From: Peribacillus loiseleuriae
GTDB lineage: Bacteria > Bacillota > Bacilli > Bacillales > DSM-1321
DNA length: 64,000 nt
Assembly: GCF_001183985.1 (NCBI RefSeq)
Contig: NZ_LFZW01000001.1
Coordinates: forward strand, 2,305,357-2,369,356
Reading direction: 5' to 3'
Shown: piece by piece, positions 47,192 through 56,318 of the stretch
Numbering within the stretch: the stretch's first letter is position 1
Layout of the letters: every line of letters begins with the position of its first letter
Program-made: the position numbers and the translations under genes
The notes under the pieces: model-generated
Seen by the model: only the letters and a program-made list of their open reading frames with translations
The model's database searches: none
What the model was told of the DNA's origin: nothing

Positions 47192-47238
47192 CGGGGACGG
47201 TTTTAGTATTTTGAAAAATACTTGTAAGAGCCGTCCTC
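47192..47238 (+). terminator. Hairpin between ptsI and pfkA
   Basis: GGGGACGG pairs with CCGTCCTC around an inner TATTTT/AAAATA stem. There is no strong T run after it, so it may be a processing or partial termination signal. Confidence 0.45.
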
Positions 47239-47308
47239 ATTAATCATTATGAACTATTTCTCGTAAGAACCGAGACAATGAACGATGATACACATTGATG
47301 GCACATGA

Positions 47309-48283
<975 letters not shown>

Positions 48284-48383
48284 GATGTGTAAATCCACCA
48301 GTTTTTTAAGAGTAAAACAAACACATTATGTCGGCTGTACCCGTTTTTCATGAAAAATCGAGATTTTTTTTGGGGTATAGACT

Positions 48384-48409
48384 ATAATGTAATAACAATA
48401 TACCATTAT
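48384..48409 (+). promoter_or_regulatory. Palindromic promoter motif, site 1
   Basis: A 26-bp element ATAATG-N14-CATTAT with an inner ATA/TAT pair and core TGTAATAACA. The same element is at 48546-48571 and, with one change, at 56093-56118; the core also occurs at 49739. It is probably an operator or a promoter-overlapping activator site. Confidence 0.6.
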
Positions 48410-48545
48410 ATCATCATTTGATTTTACACTAAACTTTTCTAAATTAATAAAATTCTAATGAAGAAGAAACTGAAAAAATGGTATCTAAAGAATTTTTAAT
48501 AATTAGGAGGAAAACCATGCAGCCATTATTTTTGGGGTATAGACT

Positions 48546-48571
48546 ATAATGTAATAACAATATACCATTAT
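48546..48571 (+). promoter_or_regulatory. Palindromic promoter motif, site 2 (before intact manA)
   Basis: The same 26-bp element as site 1, carried by the second copy of the tandem duplication, 108 bp before the manA start. Confidence 0.6.
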
Positions 48572-48678
48572 ATCATCATTCAATTTTACACTAAACTTTT
48601 CTAAATTAATAAAATTCTAATGAAGAAGAAACTGAAAAAATGGTAACTAAAGAATTTTTAATAATTAGGAGGAAAACC

Positions 48679-49623
48679 ATGCAGCCATTATTTTTAAAAC
48701 CTATATATAAAGAACGAATTTGGGGAGGAACTAGTTTACAAATAGAGTTTGGCTATGAAATTCCATCGAGCAAAACGGGTGAGTGCTGGGCTATTTCTGC
48801 CCATCCAAATGGACCCTCTCTGGTAGAAAATGGACCATATGCAGGGAAGTCCCTTAATGTGCTATGGAAAGAGCATCCTGAATTGTTTGGAAATCCAAAA
48901 GAGGAAGTTTTTCCGCTATTAACGAAAATTTTAGATGCCAACATGGATCTTTCTGTTCAAGTACACCCTGACGATAGCTATGCAAAAACGAATGAAAATG
49001 GAGAGTTAGGCAAAACAGAGTGCTGGTATATTATTGATTGTAAGGACGATGCCGATATGATTTTCGGACATAATGCTAAGACAAAACAGGAGCTTGTTGA
49101 GCAATTTGAAAATGGTCAGTGGAATGATTTATTACGGAGAGTAAAAATCAAGCCGGGAGACTTTTTCTTTGTTCCAAGCGGTACCATACATGCATTATGC
49201 GAGGGAACGCTCGTATTGGAAACACAGCAAAGCTCGGATACAACCTATCGAGTCTATGATTATGACCGCAAAGATGATAACGAAAGCTTACGTGAGCTTC
49301 ATTTGGACAAAGCAATTGTTGTGACAACCGTTCCACATCAAGGTGTAAAAGATGCCCCAAGAGTAGAAACCAAAGAAAATGTAATTATTACAACGTTTGT
49401 TGAATCTGAGTTTTTCACTGTTTATAAATGGGACGTCAAAGGACAAGCTTCTTTTGCCTTTAATGATAAATATCTGCTTTTGAGTGTGATTAATGGAGAA
49501 GGGATGCTTGTTTATCAGCATGAAAAATATCCATTAAAAAAAGGAACTCATTTTATTATTCCAGTCGGATTTGGTGAATTTTCCCTCGAGGGCAATTATC
49601 AACTAATAGTTTCCCATTCGTAA
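48679..49623 (+). CDS. manA: Class I mannose-6-phosphate isomerase
   Basis: 314 aa from the ATG at 48679 (TAGGAGG); the frame opens earlier. N-terminal MQPLFLKPIYKERIWGG, then the zinc ligands: Gln and His in LSVQVHPDDSYA, Glu in KTECWYI, and the later His in FVPSGTIHAL; the catalytic Arg region is DTTYRVYDYDR. It interconverts mannose 6-phosphate and fructose 6-phosphate. It is the first of two isomerase genes in tandem. A broken copy of the same gene lies at 55640-56075. Confidence 0.93.
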   Translation: MQPLFLKPIYKERIWGGTSLQIEFGYEIPSSKTGECWAISAHPNGPSLVENGPYAGKSLNVLWKEHPELFGNPKEEVFPLLTKILDANMDLSVQVHPDDSYAKTNENGELGKTECWYIIDCKDDADMIFGHNAKTKQELVEQFENGQWNDLLRRVKIKPGDFFFVPSGTIHALCEGTLVLETQQSSDTTYRVYDYDRKDDNESLRELHLDKAIVVTTVPHQGVKDAPRVETKENVIITTFVESEFFTVYKWDVKGQASFAFNDKYLLLSVINGEGMLVYQHEKYPLKKGTHFIIPVGFGEFSLEGNYQLIVSHS

Positions 49624-49736
49624 AAAGGATGTGAAGCATACTTATGAAAAAAGTGACCTGTTTGATCTTTTCTATTGTTATAAAAAAAATAAACAATAGA
49701 TCTTCATGACAAATAGATCTTCTTGTGTTATAGTTC

Positions 49737-49752
49737 TATTGTAATAACAATA
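49737..49752 (+). promoter_or_regulatory. Inverted repeat TATTGT-N4-ACAATA at a promoter
   Basis: A perfect TATTGT/ACAATA inverted repeat with the core TGTAATAACAATATA shared with the other motif sites. A TATAAT (49750-49755) overlaps its end and the start codon follows at 49778, so a regulator here would act at the promoter of the second isomerase gene. Confidence 0.6.
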
Positions 49753-49777
49753 TAATATCATAACAGGAGATGATCTT

Positions 49778-51523
49778 TTGTCACATTACGAACTTGCACC
49801 AGAAATAAAAATAAAACAATTTGAAGGTGTTTGGTCAGATTACCGGACGATCGCTAACAAATTAATAAAAGTCGTAAAAGATGAAACGAAATCCCGCACA
49901 ATCTTAGCAATTGAGTGCTATCCAGGGGTCCGAAATGAAGAATTTGAAAAGCACTTAATTCCTCTTTTGGCACCTAAAAAAATCATTTTTGCAGATGATA
50001 TTGCCATGGACGGCACCGAAATTACTGAAATGGTTAAAAGGACGCTAACCGATGACCGTGTTTTCGGCGTAATGTCCCACTACGAACTGGATGAATTTTT
50101 CCCGAAAGAAAAAGTTAAAGCTGTTCAAGAAGAAATCGCAACTACAGAAGGTTTAATTGTTATCTACGGTACAGGAGCAACCGTTATTGCTGAACCTGAT
50201 ATTCTCGTCTATGCGGATTTAGCGCGTTGGGAAATTCAGTGTCGTTACCGCAGTGGTGAAATTGGTAACTGGAAAATGGAAAATTACGAAGAAGATGCGC
50301 TTCGTAAGTATAAACGCGGATTCTTCTTTGAATGGCGCACGGCGGACCGACATAAGAAAAAGTACTTTGATAAAATCGATTTCTTGTTGGATACGAATGT
50401 TGGAAACGAGCCAAAAATGGTTAGTGGAACGGATTTTCGTCAAGCTTTGAGGCAAGTGGCGAGCGCTCCTTTCCGCGTCGTACCTTACTTCGATGCGAGT
50501 GTTTGGGGCGGTCAGTGGATGAAAGAACGATTTAATTTGGATCCGGAAGCAGAGAATTATGGATGGGCTTTTGACGGGGTGCCGGAAGAAAATAGTCTTT
50601 ATTTGCGATTTGGTGATGTGAAGATTGAAGTTCCTTCAATAAATGTGGTGTTCCAGCACCCAAATGAACTGCTTGGTCCCAAAGTGCATAGTCGTTTCGG
50701 CACCGAGTTTCCAATTCGTTTTGACTACTTGGATACAGTTGGAGGCGGTAATTTAAGCTTGCAAGTTCACCCATCTGTTGAATATATACAAGATAAGTTT
50801 GGCAGGCAGTATACTCAAGACGAAAGTTACTATATATTAGACGCGCAAGAAGACTCTACCGTTTATCTTGGTGTAAAAGAAGGTACAACAAAAGAGGAAT
50901 TAATGGCCGACCTTGAAAAAGCAGCGAAAGGTAATTATCGCTTCCAAGATGAGAAATATATTAATGTTTTTCCAGTGAAAAAACACGATCACATCCTGAT
51001 TCCAGCTGGCACAATCCATTGTAGTGGACCAAACACGGTCGTTCTTGAAATCAGCGCTTCTCAATATATTTTTACATTTAAACTGTGGGATTGGGATCGT
51101 GTTGGTCTTGATGGACTACCTCGCCCAGTGCATTTGGAACACGGACGGGAAAATTTGCAAATGAATCGTGATACAAAATGGGTAAAAGAAAATTTAATCA
51201 ATCAATTTGAAATATTGAAAGATGAAAATGGTGTAAAAACAGAACGAACGGGCTTACATGAGCTTGAATTTATTGAAACACAGCGCCACTGGTTTGAAGA
51301 TAAAGTAACACTCGAAACGCATGATAGTGTTAATATGTTAAATTTAGTAGAAGGTACGGAAGTGGTTGTCGAAAGTGTAGATGATTCCTTTGAGCCTTTT
51401 GAAGTGCATTACGGCGAAACTTTTATTGTTCCTGAGTGTGTCAAAAAATATACAATTCGCAATACTAGCACAGATTCCAATCAAAAAGTCGCTGTTATTC
51501 AGGCATTTGTTCGTAATCTATAA
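49778..51523 (+). CDS. Long mannose-6-phosphate isomerase with extra N-terminal domain
   Basis: 581 aa, starting at TTG (AACAGGAGA seven bases before). Residues ~270-560 are a class I isomerase: SVWGGQWMKERFNL, GGNLSLQVHPSVEY, DESYYILDA, ILIPAGTIHCSG and the DWDR segment. Residues 1-220 form an additional domain (RTILAIECYPGVRNEEFEKH, KKIIFADDIAMDG, GLIVIYGTGATVIAEPDILV) that looks like a nucleotide kinase-type alpha/beta fold without a clear P-loop. The function of that domain is unknown. This two-part form may have a distinct substrate or a regulatory role. It lies directly behind manA with its own promoter motif. A broken copy is at 56126-56308. Confidence 0.8.
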   Translation: MSHYELAPEIKIKQFEGVWSDYRTIANKLIKVVKDETKSRTILAIECYPGVRNEEFEKHLIPLLAPKKIIFADDIAMDGTEITEMVKRTLTDDRVFGVMSHYELDEFFPKEKVKAVQEEIATTEGLIVIYGTGATVIAEPDILVYADLARWEIQCRYRSGEIGNWKMENYEEDALRKYKRGFFFEWRTADRHKKKYFDKIDFLLDTNVGNEPKMVSGTDFRQALRQVASAPFRVVPYFDASVWGGQWMKERFNLDPEAENYGWAFDGVPEENSLYLRFGDVKIEVPSINVVFQHPNELLGPKVHSRFGTEFPIRFDYLDTVGGGNLSLQVHPSVEYIQDKFGRQYTQDESYYILDAQEDSTVYLGVKEGTTKEELMADLEKAAKGNYRFQDEKYINVFPVKKHDHILIPAGTIHCSGPNTVVLEISASQYIFTFKLWDWDRVGLDGLPRPVHLEHGRENLQMNRDTKWVKENLINQFEILKDENGVKTERTGLHELEFIETQRHWFEDKVTLETHDSVNMLNLVEGTEVVVESVDDSFEPFEVHYGETFIVPECVKKYTIRNTSTDSNQKVAVIQAFVRNL

Positions 51524-51531
51524 GGGGGGCA

Positions 51532-51660
51532 GATGAAATTCAACGCAGGTTTTGATATAGAAAACTGACACGGAGAAACTAATGTTTCATTATGGACCTG
51601 AAAGTTTTTGGCCCTGAAGTGGAAAAGCGTGGGCTAAATGACCTAGAATTTAGTATTATA
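51532..51660 (+). pseudogene. Remnant of cupin-type phosphoglucose isomerase gene (first cassette copy)
   Basis: Starts ATGAAATTCAACGCAGGTTT like the intact gene at 56319 and follows it closely (MKFNAGFDIE, then HYGPESFG-like, then EVEKRGL in shifted frames). A stop and small frameshifts appear within 30 bases and the similarity ends near 51650. The following 150 bp up to the EIIA gene encode nothing I recognise. Confidence 0.75.
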
Positions 51661-51811
51661 GTTATACTGAGAACATGAAATATGTGTATAGAGCTCGACC
51701 CATTGCCCGTGAAAAAGTACTTGATCAACCATTAGAAATTAAGATGGGCTCGAAAGAAAGTACTTTTCCTGGCATTTTTATTAAAAATAGGATGAGGAAG
51801 GAATTGAAATT

Positions 51812-52273
51812 TTGGAAAAAGATATATTATTAGATGAAAAACTGATAATTACGAATTTAAGAGCTACTGAACAGCAAGATGTTCTTAAATCTTTATTTAG
51901 TAAACTTCACAAAGAGGGATGTGTTAGGGATTCATTTTTAGAAAATATTTTGAAAAGGGAAGAGAATTTTCCGACGGGGTTAAAGTTAGGTAAATATAAT
52001 ATTGCTATACCACATACTGAACCACAATTTGTAAATAAATCAGCTTTAGCAGTCACAACACTCGAAAAGCCAGTTAATTTTCGAAGAATGGATAAACCGG
52101 AGGAAGAAGTTCCTGTTGACATCGTAATTATGTTAGCGCTTAAAGAGAAAAATGATCATTTAAAAGTTCTTGGAAAAATTATACAAATGTTTCAGAGTAG
52201 TCAAGTGCTAGAATCACTAAAAAAAGCTAATAATAGTAAAGAAATTATTGAAATTATTAAATCGAATTTATAG
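51812..52273 (+). CDS. PTS EIIA component, galactitol/fructose-nitrogen fold
   Basis: 153 aa. A PTS_EIIA_2 domain with the phosphorylated His68 in YNIAIPHTEPQ and ending LLKVLGK-like (HLKVLGKIIQMF). The start is TTG at 51812 with GAGGAAGG ten bases upstream; no better ATG is available. It is followed by EIIB after 12 bp, while the matching EIIC lies 1.7 kb further on. The set A-B-C is of the GatABC (galactitol) type. Confidence 0.85.
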   Translation: MEKDILLDEKLIITNLRATEQQDVLKSLFSKLHKEGCVRDSFLENILKREENFPTGLKLGKYNIAIPHTEPQFVNKSALAVTTLEKPVNFRRMDKPEEEVPVDIVIMLALKEKNDHLKVLGKIIQMFQSSQVLESLKKANNSKEIIEIIKSNL

Positions 52274-52285
52274 GAGGAATTTATT

Positions 52286-52576
52286 GTGGAAAAACGATTA
52301 GTCTTAGTTGTCTGTGGGGCGGGTACATTAACTTCTGTTATGGCAGCACAAGGCATAGAAGAAGGGTTGAAGAAAAGAAAGATAACTAATGTAAAAGTAA
52401 AAGCTGGGAGAATTGATGATATTGAACGTCATAAAGATGACCTTGCGGTGCTTGTTTCAACAATGAAAATTAAACAAGAATATAGTTTTCCGGTTTTCAA
52501 TGCAGTTGCTTTCATAACGGGAGATGAGGATGGTCAAGAACAAATTATTTCTGAAGTGGTTAATATTTTAAAATAA
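52286..52576 (+). CDS. PTS EIIB component, galactitol type
   Basis: 96 aa, start GTG with AGGAGG upstream. The phosphocysteine is Cys10 in LVLVVCGAGTLTS, the lactose/galactitol EIIB signature; the rest (VKVKAGRIDDIERHKDDLAV, VAFITGDEDG) fits GatB-like folds. It passes phosphate from EIIA to the incoming sugar or polyol at EIIC. Just behind the stop is a cre-like site and a long region without transporter genes. Confidence 0.88.
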   Translation: MEKRLVLVVCGAGTLTSVMAAQGIEEGLKKRKITNVKVKAGRIDDIERHKDDLAVLVSTMKIKQEYSFPVFNAVAFITGDEDGQEQIISEVVNILK

Positions 52577-52608
52577 ATATTTTCAATTTAAAAAAATATG
52601 ACAAATAA

Positions 52609-52624
52609 TGTAAGCGATCACGCT
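52609..52624 (+). promoter_or_regulatory. Candidate CcpA (cre) site
   Basis: ATGTAAGCGATCACGC matches the cre consensus WTGNAANCGNWNNCAW at all but the last two positions. It lies 33 bp behind the EIIB gene, within a ~650-bp gene-free stretch (52577-53273) that separates EIIB from the Spo0E gene and EIIC. Confidence 0.45.
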
Positions 52625-53273
52625 GTTATGGCATAAAACACTCGTTTTTTATTAAATTAGAACAGGGTTTTTCACAAACTTTTATTTCATATTCTCAGGC
52701 ATTTATAATTACTTATGCCGAAAAGGCTTGACACGGAGCCTCTATGGGCATGCCTGCCGAACCAAGAATCCAGCAGTATCAATGGCTGTTTCTGCTCAAT
52801 AAGGCTAACATGCCCACCTCTCCATGTAAAGCCGTGCTTCTAAGTTTATACAAATCTGGATGCTGATTTAATTTGAAATTCACAATCTGGAATAACGTGA
52901 AAGTTTACATTAATAAATCAGCTAAACATATGGAATTAAAGATTTAGAGTTGTATTCAAATCCTGTAAATGATCCTTTTCTCTTCATTACCGATTCCTAT
53001 AGAAATGAGTATTGTTGTTTTTTGGATTTTGCATTTATAACAGAACACTATAGTAGGGATTAACACAAACAGAGCAAAACAGAACTTCTTTCAGAAATAT
53101 ACACAGATTTGGTTTATCAAACCAAACTAATGTTGAGTGATAATATAGTTGTTTAATATTACATGTGCAAGCGAAAAGAATAAATATAAGCCTTCACCGC
53201 TTTGCCGATCTAAGAAAGGTGTTTTTATTAATAATCAGATTAAGATAATGGGTGAATGATTAGGGGAATTTGT

Positions 53274-53456
53274 ATGATATTTATTGGGTTAGATGAAATA
53301 GAATACAGAATCAATCAACTGAAAAAAGAATTGATTCAGATTGCCGAAATAACTGGATTAAATAGCAGTGAGACCATTTATTGCAGTCAGAAATTAGACC
53401 AACTCATCACGATCTATCAAAAATCTGCTTATAAAAAAATAGAAATATGTTGTTGA
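53274..53456 (+). CDS. Spo0E-like aspartyl-phosphate phosphatase
   Basis: 60 aa from the ATG at 53274 (TTAGGGG seven bases before; the frame opens slightly earlier). Two helices carry the Spo0E family motif SQKLDQLITIYQK, preceded by IEYRINQLKKELIQIAE. Such proteins dephosphorylate Spo0A-P and delay sporulation. The length is normal for short Spo0E members. The position between EIIB and EIIC of one transporter is unusual, and the C-terminus ends IEICC. Confidence 0.8.
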   Translation: MIFIGLDEIEYRINQLKKELIQIAEITGLNSSETIYCSQKLDQLITIYQKSAYKKIEICC

Positions 53457-53552
53457 ATGGCAATAAAGTCGTGTGAATACTAACAATTTAAACAACTTTA
53501 TTATCATTAGTTTTGAAATTTAAGCTTCATGTTACGATAGAAATTAAACGAC

Positions 53553-53614
53553 TTATTTTTTGTCTGATCTGAATTTAGAACGGTTTTATGCAAGTTTGAC
53601 GCTTCAAAATTAAA
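53553..53614. repeat. Dispersed intergenic repeat, family B, copy 3 (diverged)
   Basis: TTTTTTGTCTGATCTGAATT then TAGAACGGTTTTATGCAAG and a CTTCAAAATTAAAT tail, matching the copies at 24141 and 38141 with substitutions that weaken the hairpin. The stretch 53620-54280 contains only degenerate coding traces (for example VTVLPENFVVTSAGKMIAIR) of an unrecognised gene. Confidence 0.5.
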
Positions 53615-54285
53615 TGACATTATTGTTACTGTATAACTAAATAAGGGTCAAAGAATTAAAGCTTTCTTATTTGAAAGTGGAGGATTCATAGACCAAGATA
53701 ATAAAGTGTAAATTGGAAAAATTCAAAAAACAAATCGGGATTTGAAATTCAGTTTCGATCGGAAATCATAGAAGCTGTTACCGTTCTTCCAGAGAATTTT
53801 GTGGTGACATCAGCAGGGAAAATGATCGCAATCAGACGGAAATACTGGAGATAAAAATTATAGTGGCTATATCGATTATGAAAATTTTGGCCAGTATTCT
53901 GATGATGTGATCTTTTCCGCCTCAGAGTTAAAGTAAATCGTCGTAGACCTAAGATATAAATAATATAAAGTGCTAGAAAACGATGCTATTCTCTTAGATT
54001 TGATGGTTGTCATAGGACCACATAAAAAAGAATGGAAAATGTCTTGAGATCATTTTAAACCATTGATCCAGAAAGAAATGAAATAAGAATTATCTCTGAT
54101 CATTTCATATGGACGAGGAAGAATTAGATGAAATCTATTGTTCATGCTGGTCTATTTAATTTTATTAAAGGCTGAAATAGTACTTAAAGTTCAGGTATTC
54201 AATCCATGAATTCATACTTGAAAATGTTTCTAATTTTCTGATCAAGATTCCTATTCCTAGCAAATTGATGATGGAGGAAATAAAA

Positions 54286-55560
54286 ATGCACATAATGGAG
54301 TCAGCTCTTAATTGGTTTTTTGGACTTGGAGGAACAGTATTTGTTCCTATTATTATCTTTGTTCTTGCATTGAGTTTCAGAATTAAATTTTCGACAAGTT
54401 TAAGAAGTGCAATATATATGGGTATAGGGCTGACAGCTTTAAATCTTGTTATTGATTTGTCAGTTACTGCAATGGCACCAGTAACAGAAGGTTTATCTAA
54501 AAGATTGCATGCTGATTATTCTGTTATTGATATTGGTTATGGGAATGTTAGTATTGCCTGGACCTGGCCAGGGGTCATAGGGGTTATTATTGGTATTCTT
54601 GTAATAAACCTAATTTTTGTTTTCTTAAAACTCACCAAAACACTTTGGGTAGATATGTGGAATATTTGGCATGGTCAAGCGGTCGCTGCATTAATGTGGG
54701 CTTTAACAGGGAGCATTACAGTTGGTATTGCCACTGGACTTATTTTTTTGATTGTTAATATGTTCTTAGCTGATTATCATGCTAAAAAATTCCAAGAGTT
54801 TAATGAAATACCGGGTGTTACTATTGTAGCGACTTCAGGAACCTATACAGCAACTTTCGCCATGTTTGTTATGAAGATCATTGATAGAATACCTGGACTA
54901 AGGGACCTTGAGGCATCGCCAGATGCAATTAAAAACAGATTCGGAATTTTCGGAGAAATATCTGTAGTTGGAGCAATTATGGGTATTATTATGGGTGTAT
55001 TAGCAGGATCCAGTGTACCTACAATTCTCAATCTATCGATTACTTTGGCAACTGTATTAGTTATTCTTCCAAAAATGTTATCAATTATTGCTGAAGGAAT
55101 TATTCCAATTTCTACTGGTGTATCAAAATTCATGAGAGCAAGGTTCCCAGGGAGAGACTTACACATTGCCGTTGACCCAGCCGTTTTATTAGGCCACCCC
55201 TCAGTAATGTCAACAGTTATCTTGATGTATCCAATATCGATATTTATAGCTGCGATCCTGCCTGGTGGTAATTTTATACCTGTGGCTAGTTTAGCTGTGT
55301 TACCTTATTGGGTTGGGGGCATGGTTCCTTATACAAGGGGAAATGTTATTCATACAGTAATTGTTGCGATACTTTGGATCATCCCAACAACGTTAATCTC
55401 ATCAGAACTCGCATCACTAACGACAGAAGCTTCACGATTGACAGGACTTTTTACAGAACAAATTTCTCAAGGTGCAAGATATACTAACTGGGAAGAAAGC
55501 GGAAATATTTTGCTTTGGTTCTTTGTAAAAATAGGTAATCTTTTTGGCTTTAAAGGATAA
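54286..55560 (+). CDS. PTS EIIC component, galactitol type
   Basis: 424 aa from the ATG at 54286 (GATGGAGG upstream). About nine to ten membrane segments. GatC-like sequence: ALNWFFGLGGTVFVPIIIFV at the start, DIGYGNVSIAWTWPG, the conserved PISTGVSKFMRARFPGRDLH loop and DPAVLLGHPSVMSTVILMYP. It is the membrane channel and substrate-binding part of the transporter with EIIA (51812) and EIIB (52286). It is separated from them by 1.7 kb that contains a Spo0E gene and debris, although the set seems complete. The substrate may be galactitol, or another hexitol or pentitol. Confidence 0.9.
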   Translation: MHIMESALNWFFGLGGTVFVPIIIFVLALSFRIKFSTSLRSAIYMGIGLTALNLVIDLSVTAMAPVTEGLSKRLHADYSVIDIGYGNVSIAWTWPGVIGVIIGILVINLIFVFLKLTKTLWVDMWNIWHGQAVAALMWALTGSITVGIATGLIFLIVNMFLADYHAKKFQEFNEIPGVTIVATSGTYTATFAMFVMKIIDRIPGLRDLEASPDAIKNRFGIFGEISVVGAIMGIIMGVLAGSSVPTILNLSITLATVLVILPKMLSIIAEGIIPISTGVSKFMRARFPGRDLHIAVDPAVLLGHPSVMSTVILMYPISIFIAAILPGGNFIPVASLAVLPYWVGGMVPYTRGNVIHTVIVAILWIIPTTLISSELASLTTEASRLTGLFTEQISQGARYTNWEESGNILLWFFVKIGNLFGFKG

Positions 55561-55639
55561 AAATGGAGAAGTAGCTTATGATGAAACTTGCTCTACTTAA
55601 AAACAGTAAAGAAAAAATAATAGAAAAATATAATACAAG

Positions 55640-56075
55640 AATAACGGTTAACTGCTGAATGCTGAAATTCCGTCGAACAAAACGGGTGAAAACTGTGCGA
55701 TTTCTGCATATCAGAATGGTCCATTAACAGGAAAGTCAATTTATGTGTTTTGGAATGAGGAACCTGAGCTGTTTGGAAACCCAGTAGATTGAGTTGTCCC
55801 GTTGTTAACAAAGATTTTAGATGCAAACATGGATCTATCTGTACAAGTTTATCCTGAAGACACTTATGCAAAAACGCATGTAAATGGTGAATTAGAAAAA
55901 ATAGAGTGCTGGTATATTGTCAATTGTAAAAAAGATACCGATATTATCTTTGGCCACAATGGGAAGACAAAGAAGAGCTTGTAGCACAAATATAACAAGG
56001 GTAATGGAATGAATTATTGTGTTGAAAAAATAAATCCTGGAAATTTTTTCTTATCGCGAGCGGAACTATCCATTT
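55640..56075 (+). pseudogene. Broken second copy of manA
   Basis: The sequence follows the intact gene at 48679 from the EIPSSKTGE region (here EIPSNKTGENCAISAYQNGP) through LTKILDANMDLSVQVYPEDT, YAKTHVNGELEKIECWYIV and DIIFGHNGKTK to the equivalent of FFxPSGTIH. The first ~20 codons are gone, a stop occurs near 55790, and frameshifts follow near 55980 and 56040. The 3' half is missing. Confidence 0.85.
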
Positions 56076-56092
56076 CTATCTTTATGATATAA

Positions 56093-56118
56093 ATAATGTA
56101 ATAACATTATACCATTAT
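56093..56118 (+). promoter_or_regulatory. Palindromic promoter motif, site 4 (before the second cassette)
   Basis: The same 26-bp ATAATG-N14-CATTAT element as at 48384, with a single base different. It precedes the broken long isomerase and so may now drive the intact gpi and the dehydrogenase genes behind it. Confidence 0.6.
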
Positions 56119-56125
56119 TTCTAAA

Positions 56126-56308
56126 ATGACAAGGCGGAGTAATGTGTCAAATGATGATCTTGCTCCAGAAATAAAAGTGGAACAATTTAAAGGTGTATGG
56201 GAACATTTATTGTTCTTGAATGAGTTAAAAAATATACGATTCGCAATACTAGCACAAATTCCAAGAGTAAAGTCACTGTTATTCAAGCATTTGTTTGTAA
56301 TCTATTAG
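56126..56308 (+). pseudogene. Internally deleted second copy of the long isomerase gene
   Basis: The first ~20 codons (DDLAPEIKVEQFKGVW) match the start of the 581-aa protein. After ~10 unrelated bases the sequence continues, in a shifted frame, with its last 25 codons (CVKKYTIRNT-like, then VIQAFVCNL). More than 1.6 kb of the middle is deleted. The gene boundary to gpi is kept (TTAGGAGG before the next start). Confidence 0.85.
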
Positions 56309-56318
56309 GAGGTTTCAC

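Larger units (their letters stand above)
48367..48690 (+). repeat. 162-bp tandem duplication of the manA promoter and start
   Basis: Two direct copies with period 162 (GGGGTATAGAC at 48372 and 48534) differ at only a few bases. Each copy includes the palindromic promoter motif, the TAGGAGGAAAACC ribosome site and the first five codons ATGCAGCCATTATTT. The first copy therefore makes a false start at 48516 that does not lead into manA. The second leads into the true gene. Confidence 0.85.

Noticed and set aside
48301..48690. CRISPR-like array because of direct repeats
   Set aside because: Only two copies, contiguous, with promoter and coding content; this is a tandem duplication.
50184..50455. 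Minus-strand frames within the long isomerase gene
   Set aside because: Antisense shadows of a well-conserved coding region.
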